A stretch of 64,000 nucleotides of DNA from positions 62,001 through 126,000 of the forward strand of contig JASBUR010000008.1 in assembly GCA_030147805.1 (NCBI GenBank), read 5' to 3'. The position numbers were made by a program, and so were the translations under genes. Positions 19,608 through 29,801 of this stretch are shown here, piece by piece; position 1 is the stretch's first letter, and every line of letters begins with the position of its first letter. The stretch comes from Sphingomonadaceae bacterium. GTDB taxonomy: Bacteria; Pseudomonadota; Alphaproteobacteria; Sphingomonadales; Sphingomonadaceae. Under the pieces are notes generated by a model that worked only from the letters and a program-made list of their open reading frames with translations, did no database searches and had not been told where the DNA came from.

Positions 19608-20897
19608 ATGGCCAACGTCGTGGTGATCGGCGCCCAGTGGGGTGACGAGGGCAAGGGCAAGATCGTCGACTGGCTGTCGAGCCGCGCCGATGTCGTGGTG
19701 CGGTTTCAGGGCGGCCACAATGCCGGCCATACGCTCGTCGTCGGCAACCAGACCTACAAGCTGTCGCTGCTGCCCTCGGGCATCGTACGCGGGACGCTGT
19801 CGGTGATCGGCAATGGCGTGGTGCTCGACCCCTGGCATCTGAAGGACGAGATCGAGAAATTGCGCGCGCAGGGCGTCGAGATCACCCCGCTCAACCTGCG
19901 CATCGCCGATACCTGCCCGCTGATCCTGCCCTTCCACCGCGATCTCGATGCCCTGCGCGAGGACGCCTCGGGCGCCGGCAAGATCGGTACGACGCGGCGC
20001 GGCATCGGCCCGGCCTATGAGGACAAGGTCGGCCGGCGCGCGCTGCGCGTCTGCGACCTCGCGCATCTCGACATGGCGGGGCCGCAGGTCGACCGGCTGC
20101 TCGCGCACCACAATGCACTGCGCGCCGGCTTCGGCGTCGAGCCGATCGACCGCGGCGAGCTGATGGCCGAGCTCGAGGCGATCGCGCCGTTCGTGCTCCC
20201 TTATTCGCATCCGGCGTGGCTGGCGCTCAACGAGGCGCGCCGCGCCGGCAAGCGCATCCTGTTCGAGGGCGCGCAGGGCGTGCTGCTCGACGTCGACCAT
20301 GGCACCTATCCGTTCGTCACCTCATCGAACGTCGTCGCCGGCCAGGCGGCCGCCGGCTCGGGGCTCGGGCCGTCGGCGATCGGCTATGTGCTGGGGCTGG
20401 TGAAGGCCTACACGACGCGCGTCGGCTCGGGCCCCTTCCCCACCGAGCAGGACAATGCGATCGGCCAGCGGCTCGGCGAGCGCGGCCATGAATTCGGTAC
20501 CGTCACCGGGCGCAAGCGGCGCTGCGGCTGGTTCGATGCCGTTCTCGTCCGCCAGTCGGTCGCGGTGTCGGGCGTCACCGGCATCGCGTTGTCGAAGATC
20601 GATATCCTCGACGGCTTCGACGAGGTGATGATCTGCACCGGCTACCGGCTCGGCGACCGCACGCTCGACTATTTCCCGGCGCATCCGAGCGAGCAGGCGG
20701 CGGTCGAGCCGATCTACGAGCGCTTCGAGGGCTGGCAGGATTCGACCGCCGGCGCGCGGTCGTGGGCGCAGCTGCCGGCGCAGGCGATCAAGTATATCCG
20801 CCGCATCGAGGAGCTGGTCAACTGCCCGGTCGCGCTGGTCTCGACCAGCCCCGAGCGCGAGGACACGATCCTGGTGAAGGACCCGTTCGAGGATTGA
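19608..20897 (+). CDS. purA: Adenylosuccinate synthetase
   Basis: Cytoplasmic enzyme of 429 residues joining IMP and aspartate with GTP hydrolysis in AMP synthesis. Visible motifs: GDEGKGK (12-18), GHNAGHT (39-45), [14 protein letters not shown] (near 126-139) and the C-terminal GTP-binding KIDILDG stretch. AGAAGGAA precedes the ATG. Full length with no abnormalities. A repeat capable of forming a hairpin follows the stop. Confidence 0.98.
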   Translation: MANVVVIGAQWGDEGKGKIVDWLSSRADVVVRFQGGHNAGHTLVVGNQTYKLSLLPSGIVRGTLSVIGNGVVLDPWHLKDEIEKLRAQGVEITPLNLRIADTCPLILPFHRDLDALREDASGAGKIGTTRRGIGPAYEDKVGRRALRVCDLAHLDMAGPQVDRLLAHHNALRAGFGVEPIDRGELMAELEAIAPFVLPYSHPAWLALNEARRAGKRILFEGAQGVLLDVDHGTYPFVTSSNVVAGQAAAGSGLGPSAIGYVLGLVKAYTTRVGSGPFPTEQDNAIGQRLGERGHEFGTVTGRKRRCGWFDAVLVRQSVAVSGVTGIALSKIDILDGFDEVMICTGYRLGDRTLDYFPAHPSEQAAVEPIYERFEGWQDSTAGARSWAQLPAQAIKYIRRIEELVNCPVALVSTSPEREDTILVKDPFED

Positions 20898-20927
20898 GGG
20901 CGGCGAACGCGCTCCGCACCCTTTACT

Positions 20928-21030
20928 CGTCATCCCCGCGAAGGCGGGGACCCAGTCCGCAACAAGCACATGCCCGCTTTCGCGGGCGCCATTTCCCTTG
21001 TGCTGGATCCCCGCCTTCGCGGGGATGACG
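20928..21030. repeat. REP-like palindrome (family B), copy 3
   Basis: CGTCATCCCCGCGAAGGCGGGGA at the left is mirrored by TCCCCGCCTTCGCGGGGATGACG at the right, with a smaller CCCGC/GCGGG pair between. It sits between the convergent purA and acyP genes, where such a stem could end transcription from both sides. Confidence 0.85.
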
Positions 21031-21045
21031 ATTGTTGGGTTGGCC

Positions 21046-21348
21046 TTAAACCGTCGGCTTCTGCAGGAAGCCCTCGCCGACGATGCCCTGCGCGGGCTGC
21101 ACGTCGACCTTCTCCACCTCGGCGCTCCCCGGGCCGCTGTGGCAGCGGCGAACGAAGTCGTCGACACCGATCTCCTCGCCGACCACCAGTGCCTCGACCG
21201 AGCCGTCGACGCGGTTGCGCACCCAGCCGGTCAGGTCGAGCATCTCGGCAATCTCTACCGCCCAGTCGCGGAAGCCGACGCCCTGGACGCGGCCGGTGAT
21301 ACGCAGGCGACGCGCGACATGACCGTCGGGAAGCATATCCTCAGCCAC
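21046..21348 (-). CDS. acyP: Acylphosphatase
   Basis: Small enzyme of 100 residues that hydrolyses acyl phosphates. The catalytic Arg (in [10 protein letters not shown]27) and Asn (in [10 protein letters not shown]45) are both present. The GTG at 21348 overlaps the aroC stop by eight bases; an ATG at 21336 with GAGG just upstream would give a 96-residue protein and is a fair alternative. It is the last gene of the yihY-fabI-aroC-acyP group. Confidence 0.9.
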   Translation of the reverse strand: MAEDMLPDGHVARRLRITGRVQGVGFRDWAVEIAEMLDLTGWVRNRVDGSVEALVVGEEIGVDDFVRRCHSGPGSAEVEKVDVQPAQGIVGEGFLQKPTV

Positions 21349-22411
21349 CGCACTGCGCCCGGTGCAGCAGCTTCTGGTCGGCGAGCACCAGCGCCATCAT
21401 CGCCTCGGCAACGGGCGCGGCACGGATGCCGACGCAGGGGTCGTGGCGCCCCTTGGTGACGATCTCGGCGGCTTCGCCGGCGCGGTCGATCGTCGGCACG
21501 GGCGTCAGGATCGAGGAGGTGGGCTTGAGCGCGATCCGCACGACGATGTCCTGTCCGGTCGAAATGCCGCCGGCGATGCCGCCGGCATGGTTCGAGGTGA
21601 AACGCGGACCGCGCTCGCCGGGTCGCATCGCATCGGCATTTTCCTCGCCGCGCAGCCGCGCCGCGCCGAAACCGTCGCCGATCTCGACGCCCTTGACCGC
21701 GTTGATGCTCATCATCGCCGCCGCCAGTTCGCTGTCGAGCTTGGCATAGAGCGGTGCGCCCCAGCCGGCGGGGACGCCGCTGGCGCTGCATTCGACGACG
21801 GCGCCGAGCGACGAGCCCGACTTGCGCGCGGCGTCGAGCGCCTGCTCCCACGCCTTCGCCGTCTCGGCATCGGGGCAGAAGAACGGATTGCGGTCGATCT
21901 CGGCGTCGTCGAAGCGGCTACGGTCGATGGCGATGCCGCCGAGCTCGACGAGGTAGGCGCGCACCCGCACCTCGGGGATCACCAGCCGCGCGACGCCGCC
22001 GGCGGCGACGCGCGAGGCGGTTTCTCGCGCGGAACTGCGCCCGCCGCCGCGCGGATCGCGAAAGCCATATTTGGCGTCATAGGCATAGTCGGCGTGGCCC
22101 GGGCGATACTTCGCCGCGACCTCCGAATAGTCCTTCGATCGCTGGTCGACATTCTCGATCTGCAGCGCGATCGGCGTGCCGGTCGTGCGACCGTCATAGA
22201 CCCCCGACAGGATGCGCACCTGGTCGGGCTCCTGCCGCTGCGTGGTGAAACGCGACTGGCCGGGGCGGCGCTTGTCGAGCCACGGCTGCAGGTCGGTTTC
22301 GCTGAGGCTCAGCCCCGGCGGGCAGCCATCGACGACCGCACCGATCGCCGGCCCGTGGCTTTCGCCCCAGGTCGAGAAACGGAAAACCCGCCCGAAGCTG
22401 TTGAAGCTCAC
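21341..22411 (-). CDS. aroC: Chorismate synthase
   Basis: Last enzyme of the shikimate pathway, 356 residues, needing reduced FMN. The family signatures are visible: [18 protein letters not shown] near residues 13-30, [14 protein letters not shown] near 104-117 and [15 protein letters not shown] near 126-140. The GTG start at 22411 overlaps the fabI stop (GTGA), so fatty-acid and aromatic synthesis genes are translationally coupled here. Confidence 0.97.
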   Translation of the reverse strand: MSFNSFGRVFRFSTWGESHGPAIGAVVDGCPPGLSLSETDLQPWLDKRRPGQSRFTTQRQEPDQVRILSGVYDGRTTGTPIALQIENVDQRSKDYSEVAAKYRPGHADYAYDAKYGFRDPRGGGRSSARETASRVAAGGVARLVIPEVRVRAYLVELGGIAIDRSRFDDAEIDRNPFFCPDAETAKAWEQALDAARKSGSSLGAVVECSASGVPAGWGAPLYAKLDSELAAAMMSINAVKGVEIGDGFGAARLRGEENADAMRPGERGPRFTSNHAGGIAGGISTGQDIVVRIALKPTSSILTPVPTIDRAGEAAEIVTKGRHDPCVGIRAAPVAEAMMALVLADQKLLHRAQCGG

Positions 22412-23211
22412 TGCAGCGCGATGTCCGGCGCGTCCTCGGCCTTCATGCCGATGACGTTGTAGCCGGCGTCGACATGGTGGATCTCGCCGGTGACGCCGCT
22501 CGCCAGGTCGGAGAGCAGGTAGAGCCCCGCCCCGCCGACCTCGTCGATGGTCACGTTGCGGCGCAGCGGCGAATTGAGCTCGTTCCACTTGAGGATGTAG
22601 CGGAAGTCGCCGATGCCGCTCGCCGCCAGCGTCTTGATCGGACCGGCCGAGATGGCGTTGACGCGGACGTTCTGCGGCCCGAGGTCGACCGCGAGGTACT
22701 TGACGCTGGTCTCGAGCGCCGCCTTGGCGACGCCCATGACGTTGTAGTGCGGGATGACCTTTTCGGCACCGTAATAGCTCAGGGTCAGCAGTGCGCCGCC
22801 GTTGGGCATCAGCGGCAGCGCGCGCTGCGCGCAGGCGACGAAGCTGTAGGCCGAGATGTTCATCGTCATCAGGAAATTGTCGAGCGTGGTGTCGACATAC
22901 TTCCCGCGCAGCTCGTTCTTGTCGGAAAAGCCGATGGCATGGACGAGGAAGTCGATCGTCGGCCAGCGCTCGGCGAGCCGCGCGAAGGCGCTGTCGAGGC
23001 CTTCCTTGCTGCTGACGTCGCATTCGAGCAGGAAGTCGCTGTCGACCTCCTCGGCGAGCGGCCGCACGCGCTTCTCGAGCGCTTCGCCCTGGTAGCTGAA
23101 CGCCAGTTCGGCGCCGTGCGCGTTCAAGGCCTTGGCGATGCCCCAGGCGAGCGAGCGATCGTTCGCCACGCCCATGATCAGCCCGCGTTTCCCCGCCATC
23201 AATCCGGCCAT
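22408..23211 (-). CDS. fabI: Enoyl-[acyl-carrier-protein] reductase (NADH)
   Basis: Short-chain-dehydrogenase-type enzyme of 267 residues catalysing the last reduction of each fatty-acid elongation round. Starting at the ATG at 23211, the catalytic residues fall at Y146, Y156 and K163, the numbering known from E. coli FabI, which supports that start; ATGs at 23214 and 23220 are also possible. The N-terminus [18 protein letters not shown] is typical. The start overlaps the stop of the membrane protein gene upstream (TGATG). This is the usual target of triclosan and related inhibitors. Confidence 0.96.
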   Translation of the reverse strand: MAGLMAGKRGLIMGVANDRSLAWGIAKALNAHGAELAFSYQGEALEKRVRPLAEEVDSDFLLECDVSSKEGLDSAFARLAERWPTIDFLVHAIGFSDKNELRGKYVDTTLDNFLMTMNISAYSFVACAQRALPLMPNGGALLTLSYYGAEKVIPHYNVMGVAKAALETSVKYLAVDLGPQNVRVNAISAGPIKTLAASGIGDFRYILKWNELNSPLRRNVTIDEVGGAGLYLLSDLASGVTGEIHHVDAGYNVIGMKAEDAPDIALQ

Positions 23212-24161
23212 CATTCGCATCCCGTCGTTTCGCCTGGCGCTTCCTCTAGTCGGTTTTGCGGTGTCTGCGCCAGCGCGGCGTTGAGTTCGGCGCCGAGCAC
23301 GAAGCCGAGCCCGACCACCCAGAAGAAGATCAGCGCGATCATCACGCCCGCCAGCGAGCCGTAGGTGAGATCGTAGGGCCTGAGGCTGCCGAGGACGACG
23401 GGCAGCAGCATCGTGGTCAGGATCCACACGGTCGTCGTCAGCACGGCGCCCGGCCATTTGGCGCAGCCGCGACGATATTTCATCGGCGTGAGCGAGGCGA
23501 ACAGGATGTAGAGCGCGACGAACAGCGCGACGACCGGGGCGATGCGCCCCCAGGCGATCAGCGACAGCGCCTCGTCGGCCCAGGGGATGATCCGCTCGAC
23601 GAACTGCTCGATGCCGGTCAGGATCACCTGCGCGGCGAAGGCGATCAGCATCAGCAGCACCGAGCCGATGATCAGCGCGAAGCTGCCGAGACGGGTGCGC
23701 CAGATCGGCAGACCTCCGCCGCGCATGTCGTAGGCGCGGCGCAGGATGTCGCGCATCGTCTCGATGAAGCTGCCGACCGACCAGAGGCCGACGAGGATAC
23801 CGAAGGTGAGCAGCTGGCCCGACCGCGCGGTCAGCACGTCGCTGATCGGCTTGGCGATCAGGTCGGCGACGTCGGGCGGCAGGGTCAGCAGGAAATTGTT
23901 GATCGCGATCAGCGCGTCGTCGCTCTGCCCGAAGGTGCCGGCGATCGCTGCGACGATGATGAAGAAGGGAAAGAGCGTCAGCAGCGACAGATAGGCGAGA
24001 TTGCCGGCGTGGATGAAGCCGTCATCCCAAGTGTGCGCCGCCACGCGCGTCAGCACCGCGATCGTGCGCGTGAACTTGGCACGGCAGAAGCCGACGGCAC
24101 GCGCCAACCGGCCGACCTCGGCCTGGACCTCGTCGGTCACGCTGTCACTCGCTGTCGCCAT
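23211..24161 (-). CDS. YihY/BrkB family inner-membrane protein
   Basis: Membrane protein of 316 residues with about six hydrophobic segments. [20 protein letters not shown] (near 53-72), a glycine-rich [15 protein letters not shown] stretch and GAELNAAL near the end are typical of the YihY (UPF0761) family, once called RNase BN in error. Proposed roles include transport and cell-envelope function; none is firmly shown. The ATG at 24161 is preceded by GGGGACGG. It leads the fabI-aroC-acyP operon. Confidence 0.9.
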   Translation of the reverse strand: MATASDSVTDEVQAEVGRLARAVGFCRAKFTRTIAVLTRVAAHTWDDGFIHAGNLAYLSLLTLFPFFIIVAAIAGTFGQSDDALIAINNFLLTLPPDVADLIAKPISDVLTARSGQLLTFGILVGLWSVGSFIETMRDILRRAYDMRGGGLPIWRTRLGSFALIIGSVLLMLIAFAAQVILTGIEQFVERIIPWADEALSLIAWGRIAPVVALFVALYILFASLTPMKYRRGCAKWPGAVLTTTVWILTTMLLPVVLGSLRPYDLTYGSLAGVMIALIFFWVVGLGFVLGAELNAALAQTPQNRLEEAPGETTGCE

Positions 24162-24179
24162 CCGTCCCCGTGACGCGCC

Positions 24180-25163
24180 TCAGTCGACGCCGAGCCCGGC
24201 GCGCGGATTGCGCGCCCTGTCGGCGGTCCAACGCTCGGCAAATGCCCGAAGCTCCGCATCGTCGCCCGGTAGGTCGACCACCAGCGTGACGAACTGGTCG
24301 CCGCGGCTCTTGTCAGCCTTGGTGAAGCCCTTGCCGCGCAGCCGCAGCACCTTGCCGCTGGTCGACCCCGCGGGCACGCCGAACATCACCGGGCCGTCGA
24401 CCGTCGGCACCTTGATCTTGGCGCCGAGCACCGCCTCGTCGAGCCGGACGGGCAGGTCGAGCCGTACGTCGTCGCCGTCGCGCACGAAGAAGCGGTGCGG
24501 CGCGATGTCGAGCGTCACCAGCGCGTCGCCGGCGCCGCCCGGGCCGACGTCGCCCTGGCCGGCCAGCCGCAGCTGCCGGCCGCTGGCGAAACCGGCGGGG
24601 AGCTTGAGGTCGAGCGTCTTGCCGTTGCGCAGCGAGATGCGCTGCGTCGCGAGCTTGGCGGCATCCTCGAACGGCACCGACAGCCGGTAGGCGACGTCGG
24701 CCCCCTTGGGCGCCGGGCGCCGCGCGCGCAGCTCGTCGAAATCGAAGCCGAAGCCACCGGCGCCGCCCGCGCCGCCGCGCGCGCGCCCGCGGCCGAACAG
24801 CTCGGAGAACAGGTCGCTCGGATCGCCGCCGAACTCGAAGCCCGCCCCGCCGCCGCCACCGCCGCCGCCGAAACCGCCGCCCGGCGCGCCGCTGCGCGTA
24901 TACCCCCCGCCGCCGCCGCCGAACCCGAACGGCGCCTTCTGGTTGCCGTTCTCGTCGATCTCGCCGCGGTCGTATTGCGCGCGCTTGTCCTTGTCGCTGA
25001 GGATCGCATAGGCCGACGAGACTTCCTTGAAGCGCTCCGACGCCTTGGGATTGTCCTTGTTGCGGTCGGGGTGCAGCTCCTTGGCGAGCTTGCGATACGC
25101 CTTCTTGACCTCAGCGTCGCTCGCCCCGCGCGCGACTCCCAGCATGGAATAGAGATCTTTCAT
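24180..25163 (-). CDS. DnaJ-like co-chaperone (CbpA type)
   Basis: J-domain protein of 327 residues. The J domain spans residues 1-68 with the HPD motif in KELHPDRNK that stimulates DnaK. A glycine-rich linker (about 78-130, with runs of Gly and Phe) follows, then the DnaJ C-terminal substrate-binding domains. The cysteine-rich zinc-finger region of DnaJ is absent, which places it with CbpA/DjlA-like type II co-chaperones. The gene ends 18 bases before yihY, so it may be the first gene of that transcription unit. Confidence 0.92.
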   Translation of the reverse strand: MKDLYSMLGVARGASDAEVKKAYRKLAKELHPDRNKDNPKASERFKEVSSAYAILSDKDKRAQYDRGEIDENGNQKAPFGFGGGGGGYTRSGAPGGGFGGGGGGGGAGFEFGGDPSDLFSELFGRGRARGGAGGAGGFGFDFDELRARRPAPKGADVAYRLSVPFEDAAKLATQRISLRNGKTLDLKLPAGFASGRQLRLAGQGDVGPGGAGDALVTLDIAPHRFFVRDGDDVRLDLPVRLDEAVLGAKIKVPTVDGPVMFGVPAGSTSGKVLRLRGKGFTKADKSRGDQFVTLVVDLPGDDAELRAFAERWTADRARNPRAGLGVD

Positions 25164-25199
25164 CGCTCGCCAGTCACCACAGGAATAGGTCGAAATCTA

Positions 25200-25219
25200 C
25201 TGTTGCCGGGCGGCAACAG
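25200..25219. promoter_or_regulatory. Perfect 8+4+8 palindrome between divergent genes
   Basis: CTGTTGCC and GGCAACAG flank GGGC, 36 bases upstream of the co-chaperone start and 135 bases before pdxH. No T run follows on either strand, so an operator or 5' leader hairpin is likelier than a terminator. It does not match the CIRCE heat-shock element. Confidence 0.4.
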
Positions 25220-25354
25220 CCAGCAGATAGGGGCCACAGACCCCGGCGAAAAGCCCCTTGGCGCCCGCGGCGACGCGGCTGCGCGAGGATCGGGACCGGT
25301 GACGCCGCTACCCGTGCCGTTGCCCCCATCGGCGCCGGCGACTACAGCAGCCGC

Positions 25355-25945
25355 ATGACGCTGGCCATCCCCACCGATCCGTTCGAGCTGTTCACTGCCT
25401 GGTTCGCCGAGGCCGCCGCCTCCGAGCCGAGCGACCCCAATGCAATGTCGCTGGCGACGGCGACCGCCGAGGGGCAGCCGTCGGTGCGGATCGTGCTCTG
25501 CAAGGGCTTCGACGCGCAGGGGTTCGTCTTCTATTCGAACCGCGAGAGCCGAAAGGGCGACGAGCTCGCCGCCAATGCCCGCGTCCATCTCAACTTCCAC
25601 TGGAAGACGCTGAAGCGCCAGGTGCGGATCGACGGCTCCGCGGCGCCGGTCGAACCCGCCGAGGCCGACGCCTATTTTGCCAGCCGCCCGCGCGATTCGC
25701 AGCTCGGCGCCTGGGCGTCCGAGCAATCGCGACCGATGCGCAACCGCGAGATCTTCGAGCGGCGGATGGCGGCCTTCGCCGCCAAATATGAAGGACGCCC
25801 GGTACCGCGCCCGCCGCATTGGTCGGGCTGGCGCGTGACGCCGGCGCAGATCGAGTTCTGGCAGGACCGGCCCAACCGGTTGCACGACCGGCTGGTCTAT
25901 CGCCGCAATGGCGCGCGCTGGTCCACGGGGCTGCTCTACCCGTGA
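25355..25945 (+). CDS. pdxH: Pyridoxamine 5'-phosphate oxidase
   Basis: FMN enzyme of 196 residues that oxidises pyridoxamine or pyridoxine phosphate to PLP. FMN-binding stretches include [12 protein letters not shown] and [13 protein letters not shown]; the C-terminal [10 protein letters not shown] and WSTGLLYP signatures are intact. The stop overlaps the cation-efflux gene start (GTGA). SerC, which shares the B6 pathway, is about 9 kb away. Confidence 0.96.
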   Translation: MTLAIPTDPFELFTAWFAEAAASEPSDPNAMSLATATAEGQPSVRIVLCKGFDAQGFVFYSNRESRKGDELAANARVHLNFHWKTLKRQVRIDGSAAPVEPAEADAYFASRPRDSQLGAWASEQSRPMRNREIFERRMAAFAAKYEGRPVPRPPHWSGWRVTPAQIEFWQDRPNRLHDRLVYRRNGARWSTGLLYP

Positions 25946-26874
25946 GCCTGCACCTTCGGGCGCACGGGCGGCTGACGCGCCGCGCCGCGCTGGCGTCGGT
26001 GGCGATGGCGCTGTCGCTGCTCGGTCTGAAGGTCTGGGCCGCGATCGAAACCGGCTCGGTGGCGATGCTCGGCTCGCTTGCCGACACCGGTCTCGACGTC
26101 ATCGCCTCGCTGGTGACGTTGCTCGGCGTCGGACTGGCGGCGCAGCCCGCCGATGCCGACCACCGCTTCGGCCACGGCAAGGCGGAAGCGATCGCCGCGC
26201 TGGTGCAGACGCTGTTGATCGGCCTGTCGGCCGTGGGAATCGCCTGGCGCGCCGGCATGGGCTTCGCCGCGCCGGCGACGCCCGCCGCGCCCGAGCTCGG
26301 TATCGGCATCTCGGTCGTGGCGATCGCGGCGACGCTGGCGCTCGTCGCCTATCAGCGGCGCGTCGGACGCGCGACCGGCTCGATCGCCATCCAGACCGAC
26401 CAGCTCCATTATCAATCCGACCTGCTGCTCAACCTGTCGGTGATCGCGGCGCTGATGCTCGACTCGCTCGTCGGGCTGACCGGCGCCGATCCGCTGTTCG
26501 GGCTGGTGATCGCGCTCTACCTGATGGCGGGCGCCGCGCGCAGCGCGCGCACCGCGCTCGACATGCTGATGGACCGCGAATGGCCGGCCGAAAAGCGCGC
26601 GCGGCTCGACGGGCTGCTCGCCGCCAGCCGCCACGCGAGCGGCATCCACGCGCTGCGCACGCGCAGCAGTGGCACCCAGGACTTCATCCAGTTCCACGTC
26701 TGGGTCGACCCGCGGATGAGCGTGCTCGACGCCCACCGCATCGTCGACGAGCTCGAGGACGCGGTCGAGGCGGGCTTTCCGCATGCCGACATCATCGTCC
26801 ACGTCGACCCGGAAGGAAACGCCGACCGCGACGACGACCCCCCTCATGACGAACAGGCAAAAGATGGCCACTGA
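25942..26874 (+). CDS. Cation diffusion facilitator (FieF-like)
   Basis: Divalent-metal/proton antiporter of 310 residues. Six membrane helices are predicted, with metal-site residues in LADTGLDV (second helix) and HYQSD (fifth helix). The [11 protein letters not shown] loop between is diagnostic. The cytoplasmic C-terminal domain ends in a His/Asp-rich tail ([11 protein letters not shown] and HDEQAKDGH). Zinc, iron or manganese are candidate substrates. The GTG start overlaps the pdxH stop; reading further upstream would run through pdxH and is rejected. Confidence 0.92.
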   Translation: MSLHLRAHGRLTRRAALASVAMALSLLGLKVWAAIETGSVAMLGSLADTGLDVIASLVTLLGVGLAAQPADADHRFGHGKAEAIAALVQTLLIGLSAVGIAWRAGMGFAAPATPAAPELGIGISVVAIAATLALVAYQRRVGRATGSIAIQTDQLHYQSDLLLNLSVIAALMLDSLVGLTGADPLFGLVIALYLMAGAARSARTALDMLMDREWPAEKRARLDGLLAASRHASGIHALRTRSSGTQDFIQFHVWVDPRMSVLDAHRIVDELEDAVEAGFPHADIIVHVDPEGNADRDDDPPHDEQAKDGH

Positions 26875-27673
26875 CTTGCCCTTCTTCCAGATCGACGCCT
26901 TCGCCGACCGGCCGTTCACCGGCAATTCGGCGGCGGTGATGCCGCTCGACGCCTGGCTCGACGACGCGACGCTCCAGGGCATCGCGCTCGAGAACAATCT
27001 CTCAGAGACGGCGTTCATCGTGCCGAACGCGACCGGCGAGGCCGACTATGACCTGCGCTGGTTCACGCCGACCACCGAGGTCGAGATGTGCGGCCACGCG
27101 ACGCTGGCCAGCGGTCACCATGTGCTGTCGCGCGATGCCGGGCTTGCGCAGGTGCGCTTCCTGACGCGCCATGCCGGGGTGCTCGTCGTCGGACGCCGGG
27201 GCGACAAGCTGCGGCTCGACCTGCCGGCCTGGCGCTCGGCGCCGGTCGACGGCACGGCGCTGGCCGCCGCGCTCGGCGCCGAGCCCGAAGCGGTCTACCG
27301 CACCCGCGATGCCGTCGAGCCCAGCCTGATGGCGGTCTATGGCGACGCGGCGACCGTGCGCGGCCTCGCGCCCGATTTCCGCGCGCTTGCGGCGCTCGGC
27401 GGGGTGCTGGCGATGACGACCGCGCCCGGCGACCAGGGTTTCGACATGGTCAGCCGGGTGTTCGCGCCCGCCGCCGGCATCGACGAGGACCCAGTGACCG
27501 GATCGGCGCATGCGATGATGGTGCCCTATTGGGCCGAGCGGCTCGGCCGCGACCGCTTCACGGCCTTCCAGGCGTCGAAGCGCGGCGGCGCGCTCGACTG
27601 CACGCTTGCCGGCGACCGCGTGTGGCTCGACGGCCATTGCGTCACGGTGATCGAGGGCGTGTTCCGGATCTAG
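26864..27673 (+). CDS. PhzF family isomerase-like protein
   Basis: Protein of 269 residues with the diaminopimelate-epimerase-like double fold. Catalytic Glu lies in NLSETAFI (near 45), with EMCGHAT (near 72) and the C-terminal DPVTGSAH motif. Few PhzF homologues have known substrates, and most lack phenazine genes nearby, as here. The ATG at 26864 (AGG seven bases upstream) overlaps the efflux gene end by eleven bases; ATG 26846 is an alternative. Confidence 0.9.
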   Translation: MATDLPFFQIDAFADRPFTGNSAAVMPLDAWLDDATLQGIALENNLSETAFIVPNATGEADYDLRWFTPTTEVEMCGHATLASGHHVLSRDAGLAQVRFLTRHAGVLVVGRRGDKLRLDLPAWRSAPVDGTALAAALGAEPEAVYRTRDAVEPSLMAVYGDAATVRGLAPDFRALAALGGVLAMTTAPGDQGFDMVSRVFAPAAGIDEDPVTGSAHAMMVPYWAERLGRDRFTAFQASKRGGALDCTLAGDRVWLDGHCVTVIEGVFRI

Positions 27674-27676
27674 CCG

Positions 27677-28789
27677 CTAGGCGGCGTCGGCGAGCGCGCT
27701 CACCGTGCGCTTGATCCAGCCGCCGCCGAGCACGCGCTCGCCGTCATAGGCGACGCAGGCCTGCCCCGGTGCGACGCCATATTCGGGCCGATCGAAGCGC
27801 ACCTCGCCGCCGAACCAGCGCGCCGGTACGGGCGCCGCCGCCGAGCGGACCTTCACCTGCACCGCGAGCCCCGCGGGCGGCAGCGCGCCGCCGAGCCAGT
27901 TCATCTCCGACAATTCGGTCGCGGCAATACCGAGCGCCTCGCGCGGGCCGACGACCAGCCGCCGCGCCGCGGGGTCGAGCCGGACGACGTAGAGCGGGTC
28001 GGCCTGGCCGCCGATGTCGATGCCGCGGCGCTGGCCGACGGTATAGTGGATCAGCCCCTTGTGGCGGCCGAGCACGCGCCCGGCGAGATCGACGATCTCG
28101 CCCGCCTCGCCCGCCTCGGGCCGGAGCTTGCGGACGATATCGGCATAGTTGCCGTTCGGCACGAAGCAGATGTCCTGGCTGTCGGGCTTGGCGGCGACGG
28201 CGAGGCCGAGGCGATCGGCGTGGGCGCGGACCTCGGTCTTGGGCAGGCCGCCCAGCGGAAAGCGCAGATAGTCGAGCTGCGCCGCCGTCGTCGCGAACAG
28301 GAAATAGCTCTGGTCGCGGCTCGTGTCGGCAGCGCGGTGCAGCTCGGCACCGGTCGGTCCCATCACGCGGCGCACATAATGTCCCGTCGCCAGGCAGTCG
28401 GCGCCGAGGTCGCGCGCGACGTCGAGCAGGTCGCGGAACTTGACCGTCTGGTTGCAGCGCACGCAGGGAATCGGCGTCTCGCCGCGTGCATAGGCGTCGG
28501 CGAAATCGTCGATGACGCTTGTCCGGAAGCGGCTTTCGTAATCGAGCACATAGTGCGGGATGCCGATCGCCTCGGCCACGCGGCGCGCATCGTGGATGTC
28601 GCTGCCGGCGCAGCAGGCGCCCTTCTTCGCCAGCGCCGCGCCATGGTCGTAGAGCTGCAGCGTGATGCCGATCGTCTCATAGCCCGCCTCGGCGCACAGC
28701 GCGGCCACGACCGACGAATCGACGCCGCCCGACATGGCGACGACGACGCGGCTGGCCGCGGGCGGCTTTCCGGTTCCGAGATCGATCAT
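27677..28789 (-). CDS. mnmA: tRNA-specific 2-thiouridylase
   Basis: Enzyme of 370 residues that thiolates U34 of tRNAs for Lys, Glu and Gln using ATP and relayed sulfur. The PP-loop is SGGVDSS (residues 20-26); the catalytic cysteines lie in [10 protein letters not shown] and [12 protein letters not shown]. The ATG at 28789 is preferred over an upstream TTG at 28825. It converges with the phzF-like gene with three bases between stops and diverges from sciP. Confidence 0.96.
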   Translation of the reverse strand: MIDLGTGKPPAASRVVVAMSGGVDSSVVAALCAEAGYETIGITLQLYDHGAALAKKGACCAGSDIHDARRVAEAIGIPHYVLDYESRFRTSVIDDFADAYARGETPIPCVRCNQTVKFRDLLDVARDLGADCLATGHYVRRVMGPTGAELHRAADTSRDQSYFLFATTAAQLDYLRFPLGGLPKTEVRAHADRLGLAVAAKPDSQDICFVPNGNYADIVRKLRPEAGEAGEIVDLAGRVLGRHKGLIHYTVGQRRGIDIGGQADPLYVVRLDPAARRLVVGPREALGIAATELSEMNWLGGALPPAGLAVQVKVRSAAAPVPARWFGGEVRFDRPEYGVAPGQACVAYDGERVLGGGWIKRTVSALADAA

Positions 28790-28867
28790 CGCGGGCGACG
28801 TAGCGGCTGAATGCGCCTTCCTCAAGGCGGCGTGTCGCCTCGGCCCGCCGCATCCGGCCCGCCGGCT

Positions 28868-28885
28868 TTAGGTTTCCGTAAGAGT
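28868..28885. promoter_or_regulatory. Degenerate copy of the acyl-CoA operator-like motif
   Basis: TTAGGTTTCCGTAAGAGT is identical at 16 of 18 positions to 43742-43759 (TTAGGTTTACGTAAGCGT), the probable operator of the beta-lactamase-fold/fadD genes. It lies in the divergent mnmA-sciP region. The central CGT pairing is partly lost, so binding is uncertain and chance remains possible. Confidence 0.25.
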
Positions 28886-28939
28886 TGCGGGCCTAAAAGC
28901 GCTGCATTGGCGTTGAGATGCGGACGTGTAGAGGTTCGA

Positions 28940-29227
28940 ATGCTCGAAAATCAGAAGTTCAGGCCCGCTTCGGTGATCGGCCCGCTCGGCGAGGTGCTGA
29001 CGCTCGAGACGCTGCCGCCGGCGGACACCAGCCGCTGGGTGGTGCGCCGCAAGGCCGAGGTCGTCGCCGCCGTCGCCGGCGGTCTGCTGACCGTCGACGA
29101 AGCGTGCGAGCGCTATAGCCTGAGCTTCGAGGAGTTTACCTCCTGGCAGCGCGCGGTCGACCGCGTCGGCATGCCGGGGCTGCGCGTCACCCGCGTCCAG
29201 CACTATCGCTCGATCTTCGACAACTAG
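28940..29227 (+). CDS. sciP: CtrA inhibitor SciP (DUF1153)
   Basis: Small DNA-binding protein of 95 residues. The conserved core (SRWVVRRKAEVVAAVAGGLL, then ERYSLSFEEFTSWQRAVD) matches SciP, which in Caulobacter represses CtrA-activated promoters. The ATG at 28940 follows GAGG at seven bases; a longer reading from 28811 would start inside the mnmA promoter region. CtrA itself is encoded 4 kb away, so both antagonists are close together here. Expected to be cytoplasmic, nucleoid-bound and cell-cycle controlled, although no clear CtrA box is visible upstream. Confidence 0.93.
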   Translation: MLENQKFRPASVIGPLGEVLTLETLPPADTSRWVVRRKAEVVAAVAGGLLTVDEACERYSLSFEEFTSWQRAVDRVGMPGLRVTRVQHYRSIFDN

Positions 29228-29286
29228 TCGCGCTCCTCGCTGCTTTGACAGCGCGCGTCGGCGCCCGCCGCGGCTAAGGTGCGTCG

Positions 29287-29751
29287 ATGACAGAGATTCC
29301 CGACGGCTTTGCCGCGCTTCCGCTCAGGTTCGGCTTCATCGGTGTAATCGGCCCGCTTTACGGTCGGCAGGCAACCGACGGCACGCTCAACCTCGGCTTC
29401 CGCGTCGAGGAGCGTCACTGCAACCCGATGGGCATGGCGCACGGCGGCATGCTCGTCACCTTCGCCGACATGCAGCTGCCGTTCGGCATTCGCTTTCAGG
29501 GCCATGGGCTCGAGGATAATTTCCTGCCGACGGTCAATCTGTCGGTCGACTTCCTCGGCCCGGCGAAGCTCGGGACCTGGGTGCAGGGCGAAACGCAGGT
29601 GCTGCGCCGCACGCGCAACCTCGCCTTCGCGCAGTGCATGGTCACCGCCGACGGCGAGACCGCGCTGCGCGCCAGCGGCATCTTCAAGATCGGCCAGGAA
29701 ATGAAGTTCGGCCAGACGAGCTTCGCCGATCTTTTCAAGCAGCCGGGCTAG
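29287..29751 (+). CDS. PaaI-like hotdog thioesterase
   Basis: Predicted acyl-CoA thioesterase of 154 residues with a single hotdog fold. The NPMGMAHGGMLVTFAD stretch (about 47-62) is the family's active-site helix region, and PTVNLSVDFLGPAKLGTWV forms the central strand pair. Several acyl-CoA genes lie downstream in the window, but there is no direct operon link. Substrate unknown. Confidence 0.88.
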   Translation: MTEIPDGFAALPLRFGFIGVIGPLYGRQATDGTLNLGFRVEERHCNPMGMAHGGMLVTFADMQLPFGIRFQGHGLEDNFLPTVNLSVDFLGPAKLGTWVQGETQVLRRTRNLAFAQCMVTADGETALRASGIFKIGQEMKFGQTSFADLFKQPG

Positions 29752-29801
29752 TCCCGCTATCGGGGCCGCGATAGCTTGGGCCCGCCTTGAAGGGGATCGT
29801 C

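Noticed and set aside
21362-22462. Plus-strand frame across aroC
   Set aside because: Antisense to chorismate synthase, low-complexity translation.
24840-24930. GGC/CCG-rich tract as a possible microsatellite or repeat element
   Set aside because: It encodes the glycine-rich linker of the DnaJ-like protein in frame.
28860-28940. Possible CtrA box upstream of sciP
   Set aside because: Only TTAG-N7-TAAG is visible, too far from TTAA-N7-TTAA to claim.
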